From the NCBI GenBank assembly GCA_016647705.1, contig CM028334.1:4960046-5024045 (forward strand): 64,000 nucleotides of DNA, read 5' to 3'. The position numbers and the translations under genes were made by a program. Below, piece by piece: positions 1 to 10,925 of the stretch. Each line of letters begins with the position of its first letter. The first letter of the stretch is position 1. The notes under the pieces were generated by a model. It was given only the letters and a program-made list of their open reading frames with translations. It searched no databases and had not been told where the DNA came from. The DNA is from Eucommia ulmoides. Lineage: Eukaryota > Streptophyta > Magnoliopsida > Garryales > Eucommiaceae.

Positions 1-1908
1 GTGTGTTTGTTGTTTGGTTCGACAGTGGTGGCAGTGGTATGAGTTGGGCGTGGATGTTGGGTGTTTGTGTGGGAGTCAGTCGTCTGGTCCAGCAGTGGGA
101 GCAGGTGATCGTCGGTGAGGGGTTGTCGTCGGTAGCTGAGCAGCAAAACAGAAACAGAGAAGGAAAACGGGAAGCAGAGAAAAGCAAACAGAAAAAGAAG
201 AAGAAAAAGAAAAAGAAAAAAAGGAAAAATACACAAACCACCCCAATAAAATCCGAAGATCTAATCTTGTGGACGGCAAAAGATCCGGAAGAGGTAGAAA
301 TTCCGAACTCTCCTAATATATGTATTTAAGGATATTTAATTGTCTCGTGGGTGATTATGAAACTAATTACTAGTATCGAAAATGTCAAAATGACGATAAT
401 AAATATTGAGACCGTTCATATGAATAAATTCGATAGAATAAACTTTAAACGAAACAATATTAGCGGAATAGTAATATTTATAATAAAATATAGGGAATAG
501 GAAATTACGGAATTTAGGGTTGCATGGCATGATTAGGTTTTTTTTACATAAAATATTAATTTAGGCATTGTCACTATTAGGTTCACAGGCACCGGAGTAC
601 CGGGAGAGGATAGTGGGTAAAAGTCTTCGGAGCGGATAATCAGGTGAGTGTACTGTCTTCTTGTCAAATTATTTTTATATATATAAATATGTGTGTGTAA
701 AATAATTTTACTTGGACTGTATGACTTTATAAATTATATGGATTAAGCAGGTTTTGGGTGAGTTAAGGAAATGGATTTTCATTAAATTATGATGGTTTTA
801 AAAAGAAGTCGATATTATTGATTTATAGTTTGACGATGTTGTTATTGATTTGGCGATGCTGTTGATTTTATTTTCTTCGGCAGAGCATGGATTATTTATT
901 GAGTTGTAGTTTGATGATGATATTATTGATTTGATGATGTGGTTGATTGTGGGCGGAGTTGTTATTGTTGAGGTGGAGATGAGTTATTCTTGTTGAGGTG
1001 AGGTAGAGATTGGTGGTGGATTTTCACCTGTCTAGCACAATCCAGCGGAGCGGTATTTCATCCGTCTGGCATAATCCAGCGGAGCGTTGTTTCACCCGTC
1101 TGGCATAGTTTCGCGGAGCGTGTTATATCCTTCTAGGAAGGCATATCCTACGGGATACGGTACCGTTGCAACTCCCGATCGTGAGGTTAAAACGATTACA
1201 TGGCTAGCCGAGGCATGGTGTGATATGGTGTGGTGTGGAGTGATATGGTATGATGAGGAGTGGTGTGGTGTTTGAGAGATGGTGTTTTATCGTATTTGGT
1301 GTCTTATCATACATGGTGATGTGGTATTTTATTTTATCGTCTTTGGTGTTTTATCATATTATCTTATGCTGATGGTTTGAATGGATTTTATATATTTGAT
1401 ATATATATATATATATATATATAGATGATGATTCTGAATGGTAGGAAGAAGGAGTTTTCTCGTGGTATATGATTTTTATACTACTGTTAAAAATGTGTTT
1501 GTTTATACGCATTATGCTTGATCCATTTAAAAGTGGTATTACTTAGAAGGTATTAATATATTAAAAATATTTTTTTTTTACTAAGAAGGCAGTACACTCG
1601 CAGGTGAAGCAGTTAGGTGTCGATCCCCTACCGGTGCTAGGTAGAGTCCTACGATGGAGTCGTGTGGAAGGTTGAGATTACCTGTCTGGGACAAACCTGT
1701 AAGGGGTTCTTGGTATTATATTTTGTTTATATGTTATTATATTTGGGGGATGGGTGTGTCTTCATAGCAGAGAATATGTATAGCTTATATAGATAAAATT
1801 TATTGATGTATGCATATTGTCATTTAATAGATGGTTGATTGTTTAGGTGATGTCGTGGTGTCGTCACGCCAGCCCCGGGACGTCAGGTGTCCGGGACGGG
1901 TCGTGACA
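1..1908 (+). mobile_element. Ty3/gypsy LTR, 3' part (solo or truncated)
   Basis: The stretch ends in an LTR-like terminus (GGGTCGTGACA at about 1898-1908), close to the ends of the LTRs at 5316 and 10925. Positions 180-350 (A/G-rich tract, then a segment with AATATATGTATTTAA) match 9960-10140 of the solo LTR inside MULE A. Short direct repeats built on CAGCGGAGCG lie at 1040-1120. No primer-binding site follows position 1908, so this is not the 5' LTR of an intact element. The A/G-rich reading frame at 3-329 is low-complexity LTR sequence and not a gene. A TA microsatellite lies at about 1398-1424. Confidence 0.5.
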
Positions 1909-4080
1909 ATAGAATTATAAATAATTAAAATTGTAGGGGTGAAAATAAACTATGATAAACTTGAATTAAATGATTGTGTAATAGAGCCTTTATTAGGTGC
2001 TCTAAATTTACGTCTATCCAATTTGAATTATATTATTCTATTTAATTGTGTGGTCCATATTTGCATGCATTGACGTCTCTATTCTGTTTTGGTGGTTTGA
2101 CACTTTGCACCCATGTGTTGTTACCATTATTTCACTTTGGTCCCTACTGTTTTAATTTGAACATATTAACATCTTATCTGACGGTTGATTAATTTAACTT
2201 ACCAATAATAAGTTAAATAAGCCTGGGTAAGTGTTGTGTTAGCCGTGGATCATAGGAATTGTTGCTAAATTGAAAATATTAATTTAAACGTGTGTACTGT
2301 CTTCTATATAAATCGTGAAATTATATTTTTGTATTAAATTATGGAAAAAAAAAAGTGTTGATGGAAATAGACCGTTTTGCAATGATTGATAGATCAAGTA
2401 AAATTTTAAAGATGAAAAATAATTTTATTATCCTGCTATGCCATAGTCGTCTTCTCGTCAAGAGGGTCAGTCCTGCGAGATGTGAATATATGTTGTTACC
2501 TGTCAGATAAGTCCTGCAGGGTGGATATATTATATATATATTGTTACCTGTCAGGCAAGTCCTGCAGGGTGGATATATTATATATATTATATATGTTGTT
2601 ACCTGTTAGGTAAGTCCTACATGGTGGATATGATAACTCCCGATCGTGAGGCAAAACGATCATATGATTGATAATAAAGTATGTTATTTTATTATATACA
2701 AATGAGTTGACTAGTGATTTAAATTTGATTGTTCTATTATGATGATATTTTGTTGGGGTTTGGATACTGCCCAGTGTGGCTATATTTTATTAGAAAGTAA
2801 ATTTTGATAAAAAAAAATTACTTAATTCATAAAATACTTTTATACTACTAAGACGATACACCAATAAAAATAATTCGGATAGATATTGGTCCATTATTAA
2901 TGATTGGTAGAGGCGGATTGTGGGGTCATTGTGAAACTATCGGAAGCCAATTATTATTTTGAAATGTTAATTTGAATTTTTGAGCTTAATTGGTATTAGA
3001 AATGCGAGTTGGGGCTTTATGTAATATTTTTTTATATACATTTCACGTAAGTATTGAATTCAGTATTGAACTCGTTATGTTACGTAACTTTGGAGACGTA
3101 ATTATATGATTTAGGATGTATTTGGTTTATATAGTTGACGCGTATTTAGCTGTTTGAAACATATTTGAATGGTTAAGACGTAGTTACGCATGAGTGACAT
3201 GTTTGCATGTTTTTAGGTATTTATGTGGTTCGAGATGTATTTATGTATTTCGATATGTATTTACGGGATTGACATGTATTTATGTGTTTCGATACATATT
3301 TATGTGGTTGAGACGTGTTTATGTATTTTGACACGTATTTATGTATTTTGATACGTATTGATATGGTTGATACGTATTTATGGGTTTCCAGATATGTTTA
3401 TATGATAGAAACGTATTTGGATGTTTGGTGACATACTTGTGTAGTTGGAAAGTATTTATGTGTTTTCAGACATATTGCGAAAAAAAAATATTATTTGAAG
3501 TTGGATTGTGGTAATATTTATAAAACGTTTACGAGATTATTGAAATTTTGATGTGGATATTGGGATTGATAATTTTTAGTCTCATGGGCCAGTTCACGTG
3601 GAGTTTGGGTTATTTGTTGCTTATGGTGTTGGTTGCGAACTTGTTGGTTGAAATGCTGGATGAAAATTGATAAGTGTTGGTTACGAGATATGTCAATGGA
3701 CTTGAAAAGTCATGCCTTGTGGAAAAATTATTGAGATCATAGACCTGTTGAAATTGAGATAGACTCAACCCAAGTAAGACTACCATGATATTTAAAACAT
3801 ATTTATTGTTATTTTTATCAGAGTACGCAGCGGTAGCAGTTAGGAACATAAGATTTTTTGGCAATTGATTACCAGTGTTTGGTGTTACCAACCAAATTGT
3901 TGTTGGATATAACGTGGACCACTACGAATGAGAATGTTGCGATGAGTTGAATGAATTTTGACGGCTATAAATTATGGGTGACTTTTGGTTATGGGACCCT
4001 ACATAAAAAATAATTGTTCTAGAATTGAGTGTGACTAACATGACCAAGCGGTGCGATTCTGAATTATTACAGTTTTGAAC
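1909..4080. repeat. Degenerate retrotransposon-derived noncoding DNA
   Basis: No convincing coding region. Positions 2440-2670 hold repeated units around AAGTCCTGCAGGGTGG and a segment (2636-2665) like 1168-1200 of the upstream LTR, so a second LTR fragment is likely. Positions 3095-3475 are a degenerate array of about 25-30 bp units built on ACGTATTTATG. The rest, up to the polypurine tract at 4100, is probably the decayed 3' internal region of the element whose 3' LTR begins at 4118. Confidence 0.4.
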
Positions 4081-5316
4081 AAAATTTTGAGGACGAAATT
4101 TATTTAAGGAGGTAGATTGTAATACCCTGAAAAATTTATATTTTTAAAAATATTATTTTATATAAAAGTTTAATATTTTTAGACTGTTTTGCGAATTTAT
4201 GGTACAAATAATATTTGATAATTTTTTAGAAGTTAAATGTTTATTTTAAAGTGATTTTAAATAGTTTAGGACCAATGTGTTATTTAAAATATACTTTTAA
4301 ATAGTTTAGGACCAATTCAACATATAAAGTGGCCGTTTGAGTTTCATTTGCTAATATGAATATAGATATTAAGAAAAAAAAATATTTATTTTGCAATTAG
4401 CTTCTGTTCGTCTCAAAATATATACGTTAAATAATTTTTGGAACAAGTAAAATGTTCCAGTTTAGATTCCGGTTTCGGATTTCAAGTAGAATTTCTAATT
4501 TTTTTAATATATGTATTTAATTTCTCTATTGTGAGATTAATGTTATTTTTGTCATCGAATTATAACCGTTAATTTACATGAAATAATTATGATTATGTGA
4601 AAATCATGCTAATGTGCTTTATTCGTTGCATTAATTAAATGCACGTATTAGAAGAGTTTAAGTTCTATTGAGCGTTGACTCACAACCCTACAGTTTTGAT
4701 TACAGGGCCGGCGAGAGGGAAACGGAGACAAGAATTTTAGTTGAATTTTCATTTAAAAATTGTAATAGTCGTTTTTATTATTCGCCATTGTAAAATTGAT
4801 TCGATGAATATATATAAATTATAAATTCGATAATTATAATTATCGCCGTTGAATTGTAAATTAAAATATTTTCATAAGACGAATTATTAATTACTTGACA
4901 CCGTCGCAGTATAAATTTACTAGATTGATTCACCATTGTAAAATCGGCTTAAATAAAATTTGATAATGCTAATTGTCGTCGTCGTGTGTGAAATTTATTA
5001 GTTTTTTTTTTTATTTTTTATTATTAATTAGAATATCGAATATTTAGTAAAATTATCATCATCGATAAACAAAATTGTCGCCGTAATCTGTAAAATTTCT
5101 CGAAGTAATTCGGAATAAATTATTGGTTATTCGGTTGTATTTAAATTGTAATTATTATATTTATTAGTTACCATTGTAAAATCGACAATTAAAATTATCA
5201 CCGTTGTTTGTAAAATTTATCCAATTGTATAAAATAAAAATAATGATAATTTGGTTTTAGTTAAATTCCCCAATAGGAGAAACCGTGTGGGGATCCTGAG
5301 AAACCGGGTCATTACA
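4081..5316 (+). mobile_element. Ty3/gypsy polypurine tract and 3' LTR
   Basis: A GAGGACGAAATT motif at 4089-4100 and a purine tract (AAGGAGGTAGA, 4106-4116) immediately precede TGTAATACCC at 4118. Together these are the usual 3' junction of Tekay/Del-type chromovirus elements. The LTR runs 4118-5316 (1,199 bp) and ends in GGTCATTACA, giving the TG...CA termini. No 5' LTR or primer-binding site pairs with it in this window. The next bases (CTCAT, 5317-5321) are where the repeat copy at 24.9 kb is uninterrupted, so the element landed inside that repeat. Confidence 0.7.
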
Positions 5317-6330
5317 CTCATTTTGTGAACATTCACAATGGATTAAATTCATAAAAATCATACAATTTTAATCTACATTTTATGCCCTACATTTTAATAT
5401 TTATATTGGTTATTTTTTAATTTAAAAATAAAAAGTAACATAGCCTAAAAATGATTGAAACATCTTATTCAAAATCATAATTAATATGTTTTGAACAAAC
5501 GATTGAACAAATGATTAAGAATGAAAGATTTATTGTTTTTCAGTAACGTGTCATTCGAAGTTTCAATAATGAAAGTTCACTAAAAAATATTCAAAAAAAA
5601 TAATTTAATAATTATTTATACGAATGTTCAAAAATGCTTCATAATGAAAGTTTAAGAATGAATATTCAAAAAAATAATTAAAAAAATTGTTAATGATGAA
5701 CATTCAGTACTGAAGGTTAATGAACATACCATTAATTAACATTTATAATAATAAATGTTCATTGATTACCGTTGAAAATTAATATTCCAATAGCTAGTGA
5801 ACATTAAAAAAATTAAATGTTATCAAAGATAATCAATATGGGTGTCATGTCAAAATGTAGATAATAGAATGCAAATTATTTTGGTCGGACTATATATTTT
5901 GAATTTTGTGCCCATAAAATAAGAAGAAAAAAAATTGCTAACTAATATATTAAGGGTATAAAAAAATTAATAAAAGACAACCTTACCTAACAAAGACATA
6001 TGGGGCAACATGTTGGCGAGAGAAAATATTGCCATAATTTCAAAAGGATGGATGGTGACTAAGCCAAGTGATATGCATACAATATGTTAAACAAAGAAAA
6101 AGGCAAAGAATTAAAAAGCCAAACGGTTTTGGTACAATAACTGTGTAATCGAATTGTATAACTGTTATTTTAAATATATTTTTTTATATAATTTTATTTA
6201 TTTATAATTTAATTCTAATAAATATATTTACACTTTTATTTTTATTTTTTAATTTTCGTTTTGTTTGCTTGTTTTATACTATATGCAAATTTTATGTGTT
6301 TTATTTTAATTATGTTGGTCCATGAATTGG
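5317..6330 (+). repeat. Dispersed DNA repeat, copy 1
   Basis: This block is nearly the same as 24927-25870, apart from small differences and the LTR inserted at its left edge. It opens with a TGAACNTTCA-type palindrome and contains shared landmarks such as GGGGCAACATGTTGGCGAG. No coding sequence is visible. An inverted version of its left-end sequence occurs at 6840-7210, so the pieces may be one DNA transposon with inverted, repeated ends. Superfamily unknown. Confidence 0.6.
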
Positions 6331-6839
6331 TCTAATCGGAATTGACTTGGGCTTCTTAAGTAATCATCCCAGGTTCAATTCATGGGGGTTGTGTATGAAA
6401 GTGCTCTGTTGGGAGATGTCCCTACTTCTGGCGCCTGACAGTACCTCGAGAGATTAATCTTTGTCGACCGTGGTACGGAGATACCTGGGAAACAAAAAAA
6501 AAATAATTTTCTATTTAATTGTTTTTTTCATATTTTTTAGTTCACCCTACTTAAATGGGATAAACACTTTCTTATTGTTGTTTTCACATTTTTATTTCTT
6601 CTACTTTTTTGTCAACCAAACAGACCCTAAAGCACCGCCTTTCCAACCTCTTACCTTTTTCCCTTTTGCTCATTTTTTATTTTTTCCTTTTCATGACTTC
6701 TTTAACTCCTCAATGAAGTTACTTTATGTATTGGAAATTAGGAACCATAGGATAAATTTCTTTGTAGAGAATAATGCATTTATCATTTTCTTAGTTTGAT
6801 TTGCAATTTAAATATAATTTTTTCAATATATATATTTTT
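6331..6839. other. Noncoding, T-rich stretch
   Basis: No gene is supported. Positions 6461-6799 stay open for 112 codons, but the product is Phe-rich low complexity from T-rich DNA and I do not accept it as a protein. Confidence 0.4.
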
Positions 6840-7215
6840 TTAAATTGTGAAATTTCACTTTCAATTTTTTTTTGATAAAAAATAATTAAAATAAAAATAA
6901 TAAAATATAGATTAAAACTATACAATTTTCATGAATTTAATTTGTTGTGAGCTTTCGCATTATTGTGTTTATTTCCATAATTGGTGAGTTATTAAGGAAG
7001 TAATATTTGACAATTTTTAGTGAACGTTCATTTTTTTTATTTTATTTTTTAACTAAAAATAATCAATATAGATATCAAAATGAAGAGCATGAGATATACA
7101 TTAAAATTATATAATTTTCATGAATTTAATTTATTGTGAACGTTCAGAAAATGAGTTTTTTATTGTCATTTATTTTTATAATTGGTGAGTTATTGATGAT
7201 GTTTGACCAATGTTT
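6840..7215 (-). repeat. Two inverted tandem units of the 24.9-kb repeat end
   Basis: Read on the minus strand, this segment aligns with 24830-25020: AACTCA, then a TGAACGTTCA palindrome, then AAATTAAATTCAT, then an AATTTTAAT run. Two units of about 190 bp lie in tandem, the palindrome being clear near 7020 and 7138. The opposite orientation relative to 5317-6330 suggests terminal inverted repeats with subterminal tandem units. Confidence 0.5.
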
Positions 7216-7271
7216 ACAAAAAAAAATTGACATTAGCTGTAAATTAGATGACATACAAGGACAACTATTTA

Positions 7272-7695
7272 GGGTACGTTTGGTTGGAAGAATGGAAAAG
7301 AAAAAGAAAAAGAAAAATAAGAGGAGAATATATATATATTCTTAGTGTTGTTTGGTTAGGAAAGGTAATGAAAGGAGAGAAAATAATCAATTTTAATATA
7401 ATTTACTATTTTACCCTCATATATTGTAAAAATAAATTAAAAAAAAATCTATTATTAAGGGTATAATTGTAATTTTAATATTTTTTTTTCTCAAATTTCA
7501 ATCATTTTTCCTCTATTTTCATCCCAAATTTTAGAAGGAAAAAAAGAGAAGAAAAATGACTTTTTTTTTTTCCTTCTCTTTTTCCTTTCCATTCCATTTT
7601 TCTTTTTTACCAAAAATAATTTTTTTTTTCATTTTCCAGCTCTTTTTCTTTTTCATTTTCCCATCACCCTATTTACCACCCAACCAAAGATACTC
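7272..7695. mobile_element. PIF/Harbinger-type MITE (TSD TTA)
   Basis: A 424-bp element. Its left end GGGTACGTTTGGTTGG and the reverse complement of its right end, GAGTATCTTTGGTTGG, match at 13 of 16 bases. It is flanked by TTA at 7269-7271 and 7696-7698, the 3-bp target duplication typical of PIF/Harbinger (Tourist-like) elements. The interior is A/G-rich on the left and T/C-rich on the right, and noncoding. Confidence 0.7.
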
Positions 7696-7984
7696 TTACA
7701 TTGCAATGGGTATGCTAGAACGGAATAGAATGATAATAAGATTAGAATTAATATGGAAATAGAATGGAATGATCGTTACAATTTTGGTGACAAAAGGGAT
7801 TATATGTAGTATTGGAATGACATCAAAGGGTAAAACGATAATTTAATTAAATTTTCAAACAGTATGATAGTTAATTTAATGGGGCATGCACCATTTACTC
7901 CCAAAATGCAAAAGAAATTACCGATTACTCTCATCACTTTTTTTTTTTGCACCAATAACTCATTTTATATTTTTTTGACCAAAA

Positions 7985-8158
7985 TACTCCTCATGTGGAT
8001 GTTGATTGTAACATTCAACAACTGTGGGTGTTTAATGTAACATCATTTTTTTTTTTTTAATTTTTTATGATGTTATATTTTTCTGACCAATATACCCCTC
8101 ATGTGGATGCTGAATGTAACATTCAATACTTGTGAGTGTTGAATGTAATATCAATTGT

Positions 8159-8193
<35 letters not shown>

Positions 8194-8690
8194 GACGTTA
8201 TATTTTTCTGACCAAAATACCTCTCATGTGGATGCTGAATGTAACATTCAATACCTGTGGGTGTTAAATATAACATCAATTTTTTTATTTTTTTTATGAT
8301 ATTATTTTTTTCTGATCAAAATACCCCTCATGTAGATGTTGAATGTAATATCCATTGTTCTCTTATTTTTGTATGTAGAGTAAAATTCATATGATGTCAC
8401 ATTGAACACTTATGGATGTTGAATGTAACATCAATTGTTCTCATATTTTTATGGATCATATTATGCGTGGATGTTACATTCAACACATGTGGATGTTACA
8501 TATAACATCAATTGTTTCCTTATTTTATGTATCCACGGTTAAAACTATATGATGTTGTATTCCACACATGTGGATGTTGAATATAACATCAACTGTTCTC
8601 ATGTTTTTATGGATCGTATTATGCGTGGATGTTACATTCAACACCTGTGGATGTTGAATATAACATCAATTATTCTCTTATTTTATATAT
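7985..8690 (+). repeat. Tandem array in MULE A
   Basis: About nine degenerate units of roughly 75-110 bp, each containing GTGGATGTTGAATGTAACAT or its inverted form ACATTCAACAC. The inverted pair recurs inside units, so the array is rich in hairpin-forming sequence. It resumes at 10926-11000 after the solo LTR, which shows that the LTR inserted into an existing array. Confidence 0.7.
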
Positions 8691-8694
8691 GCAT

Positions 8695-9005
8695 TGTAAG
8701 ACCCTTTTTTTTTTACATACGCACAATTTTAGCTACATTTTAGCACATTTAGAGATAGCGGGGTAGATTGTGTTATTTATTATTTAATTTAAAAATTTGA
8801 GGGGTTAATTAGTAATTTTAAAATATCAATTTTTGATTTGGGTTTAAATAAAAACTTAAAGATAATTTAGGGGGAGATTTGTGTAATTAAAACTAAAATA
8901 AATAATAATAATAATAATATATTATCACAATTGTGATAAGATCAAAGAAAAAAATGCAGGAGAGAGAGAGGTAAGGTCGGTATGGGGCTTGGCCTCTTTT
9001 TCATA

Positions 9006-9053
<48 letters not shown>

Positions 9054-10925
9054 TTTATACACACGCAAGACAGAAAAAGAAAGAAGAATCCAGAAGCGAA
9101 GAGAGAGAAAGAGAGAGAAAAGACAGTTCACTCCGCTGGGTGTGTGATCGTCGTTCGTCCGGTGGTGCGTAATCATTGCCGTCGTTTGGTAAGGGTGTAT
9201 TTGATCGAACGTGGATGTGTGTGTGACTGTGGGGGTGCTCTGTTTTCTGTTCATCGTCGTGGGTGTGTGAGGGCGTGATCGTTGTTGTTTGGCTCGACGG
9301 CGTGGGTGGTCTATCGGTGTATGTGTGTGGCCGTTCGTTCATCCAGTGAGTGTGTGCATGTGTGTGTTCTGATCATCAGAGTGTGTGTATGTGTGTGATT
9401 AGTGTGTGTGTATATGTCTTGGCGTGTGTGCAGACGGTAGGGGTCGTCCGACGAGGGTGTGTGTGACTGTGTGTATTGTGTATGTTGTTGTGTGTGTGTA
9501 CATGTATTTGATCCGATGGGGGGTGTGTGTGTGTGTGTTGATTTGGCCAGTGGGTGTATGTTGTCGTCGGGGAGATGGGTGTTGATCGGTGGCCGGCGGT
9601 GAGTAAGAACTAGTGAGAGAGAGGGAGTCGCAAGTGTGTGTGGGGGCATGGGTGTATGGCCGTTGTCAGCTTGCGAGGGTGGCGGTGGTGTAGTGTGTCG
9701 GTTGTGTGTGTGTGGGTGTCGTTGTTCACCAGCGTAGGTGTTCTGTCGGTTGTCGGCTGGTGAAGGTAGGGAGGAGTGGAAGGAGGTCGGAGGTGAGGCT
9801 GAACCAGGAGCACAAATAGAAACAGAAAAACGACAGCCATCGCCGAGGCGGTGAGGCGTTCGCCTAGGCAGTGAGAGCCCAGTGAGTAGAGCAGAGAATC
9901 AGGGTGGCGTTCGCTGCGGCGGTGGATCCTTCGCCGCAGCGGTGATGGGCAAGAAACAAAATAGAAAACGGGAAAAAAAAAGAAAAAGAAAACGAAAAAG
10001 AAACAAAGGAAGGAAAAAGAAGAAAAAAAAATTACACAAACAACCCCAATAAAAATCCAATAAATCCATTTCGCGGCAAACGGACGATTCGGAACAGGTA
10101 GAATTTCGAACTCTCTTAATATATGTATTTAATTGTCTCATGGTGTGATGATGAAATTATTTGGTAAATTGTTGTGATATTTTAGCTGTGATGATGAAAT
10201 TATTTGGTAAATCGTTGTGACATTTTACCTGTTTAATTACATGAAATAATTTGGACGATGTGGAATTTATGTGACAAACATGCTAATGTGGTTTATGTGT
10301 TATATTAATTAAATTCATATATTAGAGGGGTTGGAGTTCTACTGAGCGTTGGCTCATAACCCCATAGTTTTTGGTTGCGGGGTTGGTTGGGACCAAACGA
10401 GAGAGGAGAATTTTTATTTGAAATTTCTATTTGTAAAAAATTATAATTATTATTTATTGTTGTAATCGAAAGAAACGATAATTATAATTATCGTAGTCAG
10501 TTGTAAAATATCTCAATTTTGGAAATAATGAATATTCGGTTTTAATATAATTAACTTAAGATAACTTCATTTAAATTAAAGGTGAAAATTGTGTTTTAAA
10601 TTATGAAGTCGGTAAGTATCAAATTTTGTCACGGCATTGTAAATTGAAAGATTGTTTTTTTTAATAAAATGAATTTCTAACTTCTTGTCGCCAATATATA
10701 TAATTCGCGGATTCAATTAAAAACAAAATTTTGGTTATTGGGTGATATTTTATATGGTAACTATTAGATTTAATAATTGTCGTCGTACAATTGATAACTC
10801 AAGTTATCGCCAGTATTATAAAAGTTATTGAATTTTATAGATTGGAAATTCGACCAGTCGATTTTAGTAATAAATTCTTTATAGGAGAAACCATAGTAGC
10901 GGTCTTGGGAAACCGGGTCGTCACA
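8695..10925 (+). mobile_element. Solo Ty3/gypsy LTR nested in MULE A
   Basis: It starts TGTAAGACCC and ends GGTCGTCACA, like the LTR at 4118-5316. Flanking TGCAT (8690-8694) and TGTAT (10926-10930) are a 5-bp duplication with one transition. Without the LTR, the flanks reconnect into the MULE A unit (TTTTATATATGCAT joined to GGTTAAAAACC, compared with the unit near 8523-8545). Internal features are a TA microsatellite at 9009-9050 and TG-rich DNA at 9300-9720. The TG-rich reading frames there are low complexity. Confidence 0.7.

Noticed and set aside
3-329. A 108-codon frame at the left edge
   Set aside because: Starts at GTG, is dominated by an A/G-rich Lys run and lies within LTR sequence that recurs at 9.9-10.1 kb.
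8925-9840. Overlapping long frames on both strands rich in His-Thr or Val-Cys
   Set aside because: Products of TA and TG microsatellites inside the solo LTR; both strands are open because the sequence is simple.
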